Source of the DNA: Anticarsia gemmatalis | Taxonomy: Eukaryota; Arthropoda; Insecta; Lepidoptera; Erebidae | Assembly (NCBI RefSeq): GCF_050436995.1 | Contig: NC_134775.1 | Coordinates: 3,697,124-3,761,123 of the forward strand | Length of the DNA stretch: 64,000 bases | Direction of reading: 5' to 3' | Shown: one piece after another, positions 40,457 through 49,839 of the stretch | Numbering within the stretch: the stretch's first letter is position 1 | Layout of the letters: each line of letters begins with the position of its first letter | The notes under the pieces: model-generated | Told to the model about the DNA's origin: nothing | Database searches by the model: none | What the model saw: only the letters and a program-made list of their open reading frames with translations | Made by a program: the position numbers and the translations under genes

Positions 40457-40592
40457 ATAGGCGGGGTTCCACATGTGTAGATGCACACGGCACACTAGTG
40501 CATGCTGGTGGACACTCACAGCCTAGCTGTGATGTATGAAAAACTCTTCAGACTTTTGGTATCCTAGTTACCAATGTTTTGGAAAACGTGAC
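40457..40592 (+). repeat. Class C module, long form
   Basis: ATAGGCGGGGTTCCACATG, GATGCACACGGCACACTAGT, then TTTTGGTATCCTAGTTACC and AATGTTTTGGAAAACGTGAC. Paralogue of 28164-28289, with matching flanks (ACACAACA...ATGCA upstream, CCAAAAT downstream). Confidence 0.85.
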
Positions 40593-40843
40593 TTCTACCA
40601 AAATGTATAATTTGTATATATCAACTATACGACAAACAAGCTACACACGACAAAAAAAACAATTTACAAGAGAAGGTATAGCGAGTGCAACATATTTTTC
40701 TGCTATCTATCTCTCTATTAACAGTTTTGAAATTAAAAGTAAATCACCAAAACTATAGTTCATCAAAAAAAATCCTTACTGCATGTTTTTCTTAACAGCC
40801 GATTAAAAACTTTAACAGTAAGATTAGACCTTTACAATTATCT

Positions 40844-41037
40844 CTTGCTGATTTCTGATATTTTAGTATCCAATAGTGCGGAAAACGTGACGTTAGAGGC
40901 GGGTCCCCATCGATGCACATGTGTGAGTATGTGTTAGTGTTCGGTTGAAATCGTTTGTGTATCATCCGCGGATGTTGACCAAAGTGTCTCTTGGCCGCAT
41001 CTGATGTTCTAGTAGCCAATATTTTGGAAAACGTAAC
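40844..41037 (+). repeat. Class B module (F-GC-F)
   Basis: F1 TTCTGATATTTTAGTATCC, GTGCGGAAAACGTGAC (40844-40891), GC box AGGCGGGTCCCCAT, GATGCACATGTG, then F2 CTGATGTTCTAGTAGCC, AATATTTTGGAAAACGTAAC (40989-41037). Confidence 0.8.
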
Positions 41038-41294
41038 AAACGAGCCATAAGAAAATCAATCTAAGGTGAAATTGTCTTTATTTTATTCTACGTTATTACT
41101 TTAAGAACTGCCACGGACTGCTCCTGAATTATTTTCAAATAAACAAATTTATGAAATTATTTTTAGTGACTTTTGAACAACTTTTCCTATTAATAAAGAA
41201 GCAGTAAACTAATGAAAATACATCTAAACAACATCTATACCAAAGTGGTAAAAAAGATGACGCAAAGACGACAAGTCTAAGTCTAGTCTAGTCT

Positions 41295-41346
41295 AAGTCT
41301 TTATAAAGCCTAGCATACCTATGTATGCTAGGCTTCATAAAGACTT
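41295..41346. repeat. 24-bp hairpin
   Basis: The arms AGTCTTTATAAAGCCTAGCA... and the complement ending ATAAAGACT pair over 24 bp with one mismatch around a CTAT loop. A short (AGTCT)n run precedes it. The stem is short for a microRNA precursor. Confidence 0.7.
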
Positions 41347-41384
41347 ACCTCTTAACTCAACAATATCGCACAGGAAAAATCCTG

Positions 41385-41694
41385 CGAGTGATGCGGGAAG
41401 TGATTGCTACAGCAATATTTTGATAGATACGACACAGAGGCGGATAAAAGTTTAAATGACCTTGAGTGTGTGAAGTGAAACCATACAATACGCAAACTTA
41501 TATGGGGCCCCCACCTCTTTTGGGCGTGCTGCATTCTGTGACAAGCTTAGCCACTGACACCGCATCACATGCACACACAAGTAAATATTAATCATGATGG
41601 ACAGGGGCTGGGGCCCCGCCCATAAATTCATTTGACAGCTGCATCTCTTAGTGACCTTTGCTATACTATTGCTCAATGTTTTGTAAAACGTGAT
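41385..41694. repeat. Class A module (degenerate R, two GC boxes, F)
   Basis: A weak R region (GAAGTGATTGCTACAGCAAT), GC box 1 GGGGCCCCCACC with TTGGGCGTGCTGC (41501), GC box 2 GGGGCCCCGCCCA (41611), and the F box TTTGCTATACTATTGCTC, AATGTTTTGTAAAACGTGAT (41645-41694). The two-GC-box form is shared with 28955/30801 and 50640/50741. Confidence 0.7.
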
Positions 41695-41960
41695 ATTTTC
41701 TATGTCCCAACGATAGTAAAGGACACTGCAGAGAAAAAGTTAGAGATTGTTATTAGTGGATGTAAACTAAGTGGAATGATAATGACATTATAATTATTTC
41801 TGTTGACATTAACATTTTTATTTAAGAGTTAAAAAAATATTGTTAAAAGCTTTCTAAACCAGCGTTACAATTTTATTGATTATGATCTGTTTGATTTCCC
41901 GCTAAGGTTTTTTATTATTAGTCTAAATTGGCAACGGCGGGACGACTTGGACGGGCAGAC

Positions 41961-42142
41961 TGTAGTGTGGCGTGTAGTCACGTACATCACGTAGTTGCTA
42001 AGATAATGTAAGATGTTAGATATAAGAAATATGTCACGTACATTGTAGCATATAAAACTTAATAAATGTAAAGACGGAGGGCATTGAGTTGGAAGTCTAT
42101 CTTATGACCGGTTCGGTATTTCATTTCCCGTCCCAACACCAC
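41961..42142 (+). repeat. 5' LTR of the Gypsy element
   Basis: Starts TGTAGTGTGGCG and ends CCCAACACCAC. It contains a TATA box (CATATAAAAC near 42050) and AATAAA near 42061, so promoter and polyadenylation signals are very close together. Confidence 0.93.
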
Positions 42143-42271
42143 ATGGCGACCCTGCCACTGAACGGGACTGCGTAACCCGATCGAGCTCTGCTGCGCGCCC
42201 GCTCTACCAATGAAGAAACCAACAGGCAAACAATCGGCATGTAAGTGAAGAAGAGGATTTCGTCTACCACT

Positions 42272-42508
42272 ATGGGAGGATCATCTTCAAAGGAAGAGGT
42301 GATCATCGCCCAAACGGCTTCTGGAGGATCAAACGGAGCGTCTGTGAGCCAGCAAATGTCACAGGTGCACACGACGTTGTTATTTATCGCCGTCTGTTTC
42401 GGAGTCGTCGTGGTAGGCCTGGGGGCGTACTTTTACAAGAGATGCCACAGCAGTTGGATCCAGCAGGAGATCAATCGGAGAGAAGTTGCCCGCGCAGTAC
42501 AAGCCTGA
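42272..42508 (+). CDS. Small accessory ORF with N-myristoylation-like start and one membrane span
   Basis: A 78-residue frame from the ATG at 42272 (a longer frame opens at 42245, but the internal start gives a meaningful N-terminus). It begins MGGSSSKEEVIIAQ, fitting the N-myristoylation pattern (Gly2, Ser6, basic residue near 7). A hydrophobic segment LLFIAVCFGVVVVGLGAYFY lies at about 36-55, followed by KRCHSSWIQQEINRREVAR, a basic cytoplasmic-like tail. It lies between the 5' LTR and gag, where such elements normally have only leader. I do not recognise a named family; similar small ORFs may exist in related insect Gypsy elements. Splice-donor-like GTAAGT strings lie just before (42241) and after (42541) it, so it may be used by alternative splicing. 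Function unknown. Confidence 0.6.
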   Translation: MGGSSSKEEVIIAQTASGGSNGASVSQQMSQVHTTLLFIAVCFGVVVVGLGAYFYKRCHSSWIQQEINRREVARAVQA

Positions 42509-42639
42509 AGAAGATGCCAGTCAAAGCCAAGAAGTGATTAGTAAGTGCAGTTGCTTAAATGTTTAAGGATTTTAGTTATTATTTTTCTCTTTGTTTCTTT
42601 CATTGATTGTCGGTATACGTATTTTATAAAATTAGTTCA

Positions 42640-43800
42640 ATGGAAATAGAGTTAACGTCAATATTCATACAAATTAAGTTATTGAGAGAGTATATAGTTA
42701 AGTTAGGCCCAACTAGAAGGCAAGGTAAAAATTTTGAGTGTAAGATTAACGAAGTGCGAGCTCTTTATAACAAATTTAAAATTGTTATTTCGAATGTAGA
42801 TAAATTTTCCGAAGAACTAACGCAATTGATACATAAAATAGAAGATATCTATCAGAACACAATTAAATTTGAACATAGAAGTACATTAGACGCCAAAATG
42901 GAGTCCGAGAACTTCTCCTTGAAAACTGCGGTTAGCCTACTCCCAAAAATGAATGGAGATGAACAAATGACCCAAGACTTAATAGATGCTATTGAATTAT
43001 ATAGTTCCATGCTGAAAGATAGCGATAGGGTACTTTTGATTAAGTTTGTTCTGAGCACTAGGTTATCAGCCGCAGCTAAAATGCGTTTGTGTTCAAATTA
43101 CGTATCGGTTGAGAGTCTTTTGTCTGATATGAAGAAACATTTGTTAACTGTGAAGTCCGACGTAGCGATTCAAGCGAAACTCGCTCGTGTTAGGCAGTGC
43201 GATAGGTCAATTTCCAGTTACGGTGCCGAAATTGAAAAATTAATGACTGATTTGACGATTTCTCAAGCAGGGGAGAATCAAGATGCATACAAAATACTAC
43301 ATCCCTTGAACGAGAAATATGCTATTAAAAAATTCGCAGATGGTCTTCGCGATCACCGATTAGGTACAATTATTACGGCTCGGAATTTAACATCGTTGAA
43401 AGACGCGATTAGGGTAGCGGAAGACGAAAGGTGTACGTTAGTAGGACAAATTAACACATTCCAACGTCAATTCAAATCTAAACCATGTTTTGGTAAAAGC
43501 GGAAGTCGTGGATATTCACACGTTTCGCATAAGATACGGGATAATTTTGTCCAAAGAACGCGATCGCCAGCGCGCACGTTCCATAGGCAAGATAATAAGC
43601 ACGTAGGGTTTTATAATAACAATACGCGCGGTCGTGATGTAAGACATAATAATTATCGCGGCCGGCTTAGTCAGCAAAACCGACGGCATATAGCATGCAT
43701 TGAGCAAATGGGGCATACGTCAGGTGAAAATAATTCAATGTCAAGTGCACAATGCGGCAATGCCGAACATGTAAGTGCAGGTCAGTTTTTTCGTGTCTAA
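42640..43800 (+). CDS. Gypsy Gag
   Basis: About 386 residues from the ATG at 42640 (MEIELTSIFIQIKLLREYIV). The N-terminal half is helical and capsid-like (NFSLKTAVSLLPKMNGDEQM, KFVLSTRLSAAAKM, YAIKKFADGLRDHRLG). The C-terminal part is basic and RG/N-rich (RNNYRGR-like stretches), which could bind RNA; there is no CCHC knuckle. It ends at the TAA at 43798 and overlaps pol, which lies in the +1 frame. Gag would form the particle that packages element RNA. Confidence 0.85.
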   Translation: MEIELTSIFIQIKLLREYIVKLGPTRRQGKNFECKINEVRALYNKFKIVISNVDKFSEELTQLIHKIEDIYQNTIKFEHRSTLDAKMESENFSLKTAVSLLPKMNGDEQMTQDLIDAIELYSSMLKDSDRVLLIKFVLSTRLSAAAKMRLCSNYVSVESLLSDMKKHLLTVKSDVAIQAKLARVRQCDRSISSYGAEIEKLMTDLTISQAGENQDAYKILHPLNEKYAIKKFADGLRDHRLGTIITARNLTSLKDAIRVAEDERCTLVGQINTFQRQFKSKPCFGKSGSRGYSHVSHKIRDNFVQRTRSPARTFHRQDNKHVGFYNNNTRGRDVRHNNYRGRLSQQNRRHIACIEQMGHTSGENNSMSSAQCGNAEHVSAGQFFRV

Positions 43801-46800
43801 GCATATTTTAGCTTGTAATAGTATAAATTGGGTTAATTTTTTAGTAAATAATGTAGATACGGAATGGTTAGTCGACACGGGTGCGTCGATATCAGCTATT
43901 AAAAATGATTTCTTACAGTTAAATTCTTTATGTCATAAGATAATTAAGGAAAAAATGGTAATTAATGGTGTAGGAGGTAGTTTACAGGCATTAGGTTATA
44001 TTTACTTACAGTTAAGGTACAAACAGTACTCATTTACACATAAATTTCATGTTTTTGCCACTTTGCCATGCAAATCTGTAGGTTTATTAGGTCAGGATTT
44101 TTTGCAAAAGTATAAAGGTGTTATAGATTTTTCGGAGAACGAGTTGTCTCTCAAAAAATGTACTGGAAGTACTATTTCAATGCCACTTAAGTATTATGAT
44201 TATTCTTTAACTATTTCTCCGCGATGCGAGATGGTAAAATATTTTCCGGTCAACAGAACCGAGGAGTGTGTAGTGATGAGGAAAGAGTTATGCAAAGGCG
44301 TGTTTTTAGCTAGTGTAATTGCCAAACCTAGAGATGGGGTTATACCCGTTAAAATAATGAATACAACTTCCGAAGAAGTTGTCTGTTCTATGTCGAATAT
44401 AGAGGTGCATCCTTTAAGCGATTATGACTATTGTTTCTTTAGTGAGCCAGAAATAGATGTAGAACGCGTTAAGGAAGTATTTTCTTTGCTTAAATTAGAT
44501 TATTTAAACCCCGAGGAACGGTTGTCGATTGAGCAAATATGTGCAAAATATTCTGATATTTTTCATTTACCCGGGGACAAATTGACTGTCACAAATATAT
44601 ATAACCAGTCAATTAGATTGAAGGAGAATTGCACACCGGTTTACAGGAAGCAGTATAGGATACCCTATGCACAGAAAAGAGAGGTTGATAGGCAGATTCA
44701 GGAAATGTTAAATAATAATATCATTGAGGAAACGGTTAGTGAATGGTCTAGTCCTGTTTTAATTGTTCCGAAGAAGGCAGGGAAAAACGGTGAGAAAAAA
44801 TGGCGGGTAGTAGTAGACTATAGGCAGTTGAATGAAAAGATTCAAGATGATAAGTTTCCATTGCCCAATATTAACGAAATTTTGGACTCGTTGTCAGGGG
44901 CTATGCTGTTTAGTCATTGCGACCTATCACAATCGTACTATCAATGTACACTTCAGGAAAGCAGTAGAAAGTGTACAGCGTTCACTACAGACAAGGGACA
45001 GTACCAAATGTGTAGATTACCGATGGGACTGAAGATAAGCCCGAGTTCTTTTAGTCGAATGATGACCATAGCCATGTCAGGACTGAATTATGATAAATGC
45101 TTGATATATTTGGATGATTTGATTATATTTGGCCGAAATTTGGATATGCATAACCGTAACCTAATTTCTGTATTTTCGCGTTTAAGAAAAGTAAACCTTA
45201 AGTTAAACCCATCTAAATGCGAATTTCTAAAGAGGCAGATACTTTACTTGGGGCATGTTATTTCGTCAGAAGGTATTTTACCGGATCCAGAGAAAGTAGC
45301 AGTTATGAAAAATTATCCGCGTCCATGTACGGGTGACGAATTAAAGCGTTTCGTGGCGTTTGCTAATTACTATAGGAAATTCATACCCAACTTTGCGAGT
45401 ATTGTTATTCCAATGAATAAATTATGCAGGAGAAATGTTGTGTTCGATTGGAACGATGTATGCGAAAAGTCATTTTTATTACTCAAAGAGGCGTTAATGA
45501 ACCCACCAGTTTTAGATTTTCCAGATTTTTCGGATAACAACACTTTTACTTTACAAACTGATAGTTCAGGGTATGCAATAGGTAGTGTTTTGTGTAATAG
45601 TAACGGAAAACCTATAGCATATGCTAGTAGATCTTTAGGGAAAAGCGAATTAAATTATCCGATAATAGAGAAGGAGTTATTAGCTATAGTTTGGTCAATT
45701 AAGTACTTCAGACCATATTTATACGGTAGGAAATTCGTTGTAAAAACGGATCATCGCCCACTTTTATACTTGTTTAGTATGACAGATCCATCGAGTAGGT
45801 TAACTAAATTTCGTCTTAGCTTAGAAGAGTACGACTTTGAGGTAGAATATGTGAGGGGGAAGGAAAATGTGTTGGCAGATGCATTATCTAGGATTGTCAT
45901 TTCTAGTAATGATTTAAAAACAATGCGAGAAAAGACTATAAATGTGATGACTAGAGCTCAATATAAGAGTGTACAAACCCCGGATATTCGTGATAAAGAT
46001 TCTGCGATTGTTAGGACTGATCACCCTAGGATTGTAGAAGTTCTTAAGAAACAAGGACATGACACTGAACTAGTTCAAATTTGTTCGAAGACGTGGGAAA
46101 AATTGTTACGTAGCAAGGATTGTACAAAAATATTTTCTAAGTCGCGCAATGTATTAATGTATGTGCCAGAAAACTCGAGTATTTATATAAACTATGAATC
46201 TTTATCGGTTTCATCGCGAGACGAGTTATCGAAAGACATAGTTAGTTTTTGTATAGAGAAAGGCCTAAAAGAAGTGTTTATTTTGAAATATTGTTATAAT
46301 ATGCAACTTATAAAAGAATTGGCACAGTATATAGAGGAGAATAATGATTCAATTTGTGGAGATTTTAAAGTTTGTGTAGTAGCGAATGTACGCAAGATAG
46401 AAGGAAGGGATGAAAAAAAGATTATATTGAATGATTTCCATATTTTGCCCACAAGTGGTCATGCAGGAATACGTAGGATGGTGAATAATATAAAAAAGTA
46501 TTACTATTGGCCATCTATTGAGAAGGATGTGACTGAATACGTTCGTAAATGTGATAAGTGTCAGACGCAAAAGTATTACAAAAATACGAAAGAACCGATG
46601 ACAATAACATCTACTGCATCTTCGTCCTTTGAAAAGATTTATTTAGATTTGGTAGGACCGTTTGATAAAGATGACAATGGAAATGTTTACATATTGACTT
46701 TGCAATGTGAGCTTACCAAGTTTGTAGAGGCTTATCCTTTAAAAAACAAGTCTGCAAATGAGGTAGCAAGAGCGTTAGCAGAAAATTTTATTTTAAGGTA

Positions 46801-47440
46801 CGGAATACCTAAAGCAATAGCGACAGATAGGGGTACCGAATTTATTTCTAGAGTAATGGTAGAATTATGTGATATTTTAGGCATCACTAAATTACAATCT
46901 ACGGCATATCATCATGAAAGTATTGGTTCATTGGAAAATGTCCATAAAACTTTAGGCGCTTACTTAAGAATTCAAACTAACAACAGTACATCTTCATGGA
47001 GTGCTTGGTTACCATTCTGGTGTTTCTCATACAACACAACAGTTAATACCATAACTAAGTATACACCGTATGAGCTAGTTTTTGGAAAATTATGTAAATT
47101 GCCAAGTAATTTGCAAGGTGGAAGTATAGAACCTTTATATAATTTTGATAACTACCCTTTACAATTTAAATACAGGTTACAAAGAGCTCAAGCTGATGCT
47201 AAAAATAATTTGATAGCTAGTAAGATATCTAGAAAATACTGTTATGATAAGAATATAAATCCTATTGTTTATAAGAAAGGTGATCTCATATTGGTAAGGA
47301 ACGGAACGGGCAGTAAGTTAGATTGTATATATGATGGCCCTTTCGAAGTTATTAGTGATGAGTCACCAAATGTTAGAGTTAAGTTAAAAAATAAAATTGA
47401 TTTAGTACATAAGAATAGAACTAAGCTGTACTACAAGTAA
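43775..47440 (+). CDS. Gypsy Pol (PR-RT-RNaseH-IN)
   Basis: About 1221 open codons in the +1 frame relative to gag, with an overlap of about 26 bases and no ATG needed, so expression probably uses frameshifting or splicing. Motifs: protease WLVDTGASISAI (about 31); RT WRVVVDYRQLN, LPMGLKISPSSFSRMM and the catalytic YLDD (about 444); RNase H LQTDSSGYAIGSVL and KTDHRPLLYLF; integrase zinc region HILPTSGHAGIRR ... CDKCQ (about 887), then IYLDLVGPF, ATDRGTEFIS and ESIGSLENVHKTL for the D,D,E residues. No stops. An A tract of about 20 bases follows the stop codon. Confidence 0.94.
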   Translation: MQVSFFVSKHILACNSINWVNFLVNNVDTEWLVDTGASISAIKNDFLQLNSLCHKIIKEKMVINGVGGSLQALGYIYLQLRYKQYSFTHKFHVFATLPCKSVGLLGQDFLQKYKGVIDFSENELSLKKCTGSTISMPLKYYDYSLTISPRCEMVKYFPVNRTEECVVMRKELCKGVFLASVIAKPRDGVIPVKIMNTTSEEVVCSMSNIEVHPLSDYDYCFFSEPEIDVERVKEVFSLLKLDYLNPEERLSIEQICAKYSDIFHLPGDKLTVTNIYNQSIRLKENCTPVYRKQYRIPYAQKREVDRQIQEMLNNNIIEETVSEWSSPVLIVPKKAGKNGEKKWRVVVDYRQLNEKIQDDKFPLPNINEILDSLSGAMLFSHCDLSQSYYQCTLQESSRKCTAFTTDKGQYQMCRLPMGLKISPSSFSRMMTIAMSGLNYDKCLIYLDDLIIFGRNLDMHNRNLISVFSRLRKVNLKLNPSKCEFLKRQILYLGHVISSEGILPDPEKVAVMKNYPRPCTGDELKRFVAFANYYRKFIPNFASIVIPMNKLCRRNVVFDWNDVCEKSFLLLKEALMNPPVLDFPDFSDNNTFTLQTDSSGYAIGSVLCNSNGKPIAYASRSLGKSELNYPIIEKELLAIVWSIKYFRPYLYGRKFVVKTDHRPLLYLFSMTDPSSRLTKFRLSLEEYDFEVEYVRGKENVLADALSRIVISSNDLKTMREKTINVMTRAQYKSVQTPDIRDKDSAIVRTDHPRIVEVLKKQGHDTELVQICSKTWEKLLRSKDCTKIFSKSRNVLMYVPENSSIYINYESLSVSSRDELSKDIVSFCIEKGLKEVFILKYCYNMQLIKELAQYIEENNDSICGDFKVCVVANVRKIEGRDEKKIILNDFHILPTSGHAGIRRMVNNIKKYYYWPSIEKDVTEYVRKCDKCQTQKYYKNTKEPMTITSTASSSFEKIYLDLVGPFDKDDNGNVYILTLQCELTKFVEAYPLKNKSANEVARALAENFILRYGIPKAIATDRGTEFISRVMVELCDILGITKLQSTAYHHESIGSLENVHKTLGAYLRIQTNNSTSSWSAWLPFWCFSYNTTVNTITKYTPYELVFGKLCKLPSNLQGGSIEPLYNFDNYPLQFKYRLQRAQADAKNNLIASKISRKYCYDKNINPIVYKKGDLILVRNGTGSKLDCIYDGPFEVISDESPNVRVKLKNKIDLVHKNRTKLYYK

Positions 47441-47499
47441 AAAAAAAAAAAAAAAAAAATATATCTATATTTTATTTTGTTTTTCTCTAAGGGTGGTGG

Positions 47500-47681
47500 T
47501 GTAGTGTGGCGTGTAGTCACGTACATCACGTAGTTGCTAAGATAATGTAAGATGTTAGATATAAGAAATATGTCACGTACATTGTAGCATATAAAACTTA
47601 ATAAATGTAAAGACGGAGGGCATTGAGTTGGAAGTCTATCTTATGACCGGTTCGGTATTTCATTTCCCGTCCCAACACCAC
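47500..47681 (+). repeat. 3' LTR of the Gypsy element
   Basis: 182 bp, matching the 5' LTR at every position I compared. Preceded by the purine-rich GGGTGGTGG. Confidence 0.93.
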
Positions 47682-47790
47682 GCATTCGCCCTGAGCAGCA
47701 AGCAATCGAGGGGACTGGGAAACTACTAACTAAACCAGTCTTTTGTCCAGCAGTGGTACACAGAAAGAGGCTAGATAAAAAAGGCTAAAT
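47682..47790 (+). pseudogene. RTE LINE C-terminal fragment interrupted by the Gypsy element
   Basis: The sequence before the 5' LTR (41930-41960, CGGGACGACTTGGACGGGC, translating RDDLDG) and after the 3' LTR (GCATTCGCCCTGAGCAGC ... TTTTGTCCAGCAGTGG, translating near SFVQQW) fits the extreme C-terminus of an RTE reverse transcriptase (RxDDL ... FVQQW). It is a short fossil that served as the Gypsy target. Confidence 0.55.
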
Positions 47791-47857
47791 TCATAGATAA
47801 AAATAATACAATTAAAAAAGTAGCTACTTGTAAAAGGAAAATAGATAGAAGAGACGG

Positions 47858-48116
47858 CGATTGCGTCATTTCATAGCAACTGAAACTAGAGCATGAGGAC
47901 TAGACAAGAGTAACCAAGTGCACATAATAATGTACATATTTCAATTTGTAGGTCAAAGTGTATGCATTTGTGGGGCCCCACACTTATCTTTGGCACGTCT
48001 GTGATTGGTTCAGTCTCACATACATAGAGCGCGTATTGTAAATATGCTTGTAGCGGTGGACACCTGTTGAGGTCCCACTGTGGGGACCTAGTATGCAATG
48101 TTTTCAAAAACGTGAG
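47858..48116. repeat. Class A module
   Basis: R box GATTGCGTCATTTCATAGCA, ACTAGAGCATGAGG, ACAAGAG (47858-47912); GC box GTGGGGCCCCACAC (47970) with TTGGCACGTCTG; F box GGACCTAGTATGC and AATGTTTTCAAAAACGTGAG (48080-48116). Outer span about 259 bp. Confidence 0.75.
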
Positions 48117-48478
48117 TTTCACTGTTTCTGTAGCCCTACCATGAGTTGGCGTAGTTAAAAACTAGAGTAGTTAACGTGAGAACGCAACTACAACAGTGGG
48201 CTCAAATAGGGAAAGAATGAACGACAAAGCCAATCTACATTCACTGTTGTTTAATTTAACTACACGATATTAAATATGGCGACCCATGGTAGCAATTTTG
48301 GTACCTTAACTATCCGCTAGAGGCGCTGTTCGAGTTTTACGAGAACTACAGTGTCTCCGGGAGACTATAGTTACCAACTCATGGTAGCGCTACAGTAGCG
48401 CCAGTACTGTTTCTGTAGGGCTACAGAAACAGTGAAACTCACGTTTTTGAAAACATTGCATACTAGGTCCCCACAACA
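48080..48478. repeat. Foldback: inverted duplicate of an F box around a MITE-like core
   Basis: The F box and its downstream 25 bases (48080-48138) are repeated in exact inverted orientation at 48415-48474 (ACGTTTTTGAAAACATTGCA, CTAGGTCCCC). Between them are a further inverted pair CTACCATGAGTTGG / CCAACTCATGGTAG and a string CCGCTAGAGGCGCTG that resembles an insect CTCF site. No other F box has a perfect inverted twin this close. Confidence 0.75.
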
Positions 48479-48861
48479 CTGAACAGAATAGAGGTGCTTT
48501 TTGATAGTGTGTAGGCAAGAAACAAATCATCAGTTTTTCATAATTAAATTGTTATTTTCACATATTCTAAGAAAACAAGATTATATTTTCTATGAAAAGG
48601 TGGTTTTAGCTTTGTCTTAGGTAAATTCCTTAGTTACCGTGATTGCTATAGTAATTAGCACTGCCAGTAAGTTAATTTGCTGAACGGTACCGAGTTACAC
48701 GTGTGGAGAGTTTTAAACTTGATATTTATATCGACAAATACAGTATTTGTCTAAAGTTCTCTTCCTACAGCAGCTTTACGTGTAACTTTTAACACTTATT
48801 ATTACATTCATATAAGTAGCTAAGTAGAATTACATAATAAATAGCATGACATACGCAGTCA

Positions 48862-49105
48862 TAGGCGGGGCCCCACTAATGCACACATTCAAAACATATC
48901 GGGCTTTCGGTAATACTCTTGGTAGTGTCTGATGTCCTATTAGTCAATATTTTGGAAAAACGTGACCTACGTTACGCACACATACACTGTCACATGTACA
49001 TACATCCCGGTTTCAGTATGACGTATGGCTTATAAATTATCTCTTCGCAATTTCTGATGCTTTAGTAGTCAGTAGATACAAAAACGTGACGGTGTTACTG
49101 AATTC
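48862..49105 (+). repeat. Class B module
   Basis: GC box TAGGCGGGGCCCCAC, AATGCACACATTC, F1 (48916-48966: TGATGTCCTATTAGTC, TATTTTGGAAAAACGTGAC), then F2 (49040-49090: TTCTGATGCTTTAGTAGTC, AAAACGTGACGGTG) and TTCCCACGATGCAGAG. The middle GC box is reduced. Confidence 0.8.
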
Positions 49106-49495
49106 CCACGATGCAGAGATGTCATGTCATAAAAAATAACACGTTTAACATGTAAATGGGTAGATTTTCGTTTCCAGAAATTAATTTTTGGGCGTTGATT
49201 CTTAAAAGAGAAAGTCGGTGTCGGTGCGACATAATTTTTTTATAAAAAAAAAATAGTTTAGGAGATCATTAATATTAAAGATTTACAAAAAATATAATTT
49301 AAAAAGTAAGTGAATTGATATTTTAATAGCAGTCATTTAGAGTTTCTAGTAAAATTAACTATTACCAAAACTTTTACGCGTTCGATAGTTTAACTACCAA
49401 TGATTTATGTATATCAAACATTTCTGTGATGTATTACGACTGGTTCAACTAAAAAAGGCTTAAAAATAAATAGTCCGTCCCTTGGGTAAACTGGT
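49106..49495. other. AT-rich spacer
   Basis: No gene, transposon end or box was seen. Confidence 0.4.
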
Positions 49496-49740
49496 CCCGT
49501 CATTTGTGATCACCGCTACTAAGACATCAGAAGCAAGCAAGAGAGTTTTGTTTACCCCGTAGTATGTGCATTTTCAAGAGTGTTACACACTTATCCCCAG
49601 TTTAGGTGTATAGGTGTGTATGTGTGTAGCCACTTAGTACGTATGCAATTTTAATTATCTGCAACCCTCGATAACTTTTGATACCCTGGTGTACAATATT
49701 TTGGAAGACTGTTTGCCGTCAGCATAGAGGCGCCTTTTGG
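49496..49740. repeat. R box followed by F' box (duplicated block, copy 2)
   Basis: R box CCCGTCATTTGTGATCACC, CTACTAAGACATCAGAAG, GCAAGAGAG; F' box at 49657: TCTGCAACCCTCGATAACTT, TTGATACCCTGGTGTAC, AATATTTTGGAAGACTG, TTTGCCGTCAGCATAGAGGC. The same order and spacing as 34003-34290. Confidence 0.7.
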
Positions 49741-49839
49741 AGATGAAAAATAAGATAAAGGATCGCCATACATTTACAATACATTTGGAATAAGAAACGC
49801 GTGAGAAAAGTCCAGTTAAAACACAACACACACACATTT

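Larger units (their letters stand above)
41961..47681 (+). mobile_element. Young Ty3/Gypsy LTR retrotransposon with an extra small ORF
   Basis: Two 182-bp LTRs appear identical base for base. Between them lie a primer-binding-like site TGGCGACCCTGCC directly after the 5' LTR (reminiscent of the tRNA-Arg site of 412/mdg1 elements), a small membrane-protein ORF, gag, pol, and a purine-rich AAGGGTGGTGG before the 3' LTR. All frames are open and there is no envelope-like ORF after pol. The element interrupts an old RTE LINE fragment, but I see no clear target-site duplication (left flank CAGAC, right flank GCATT). Identical LTRs imply a very recent insertion. Confidence 0.93.

Noticed and set aside
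41961..47681. The Gypsy element as an endogenous retrovirus (errantivirus)
   Set aside because: There is no envelope-like ORF after pol; the stop codon is followed only by an A tract, the purine tract and the LTR.
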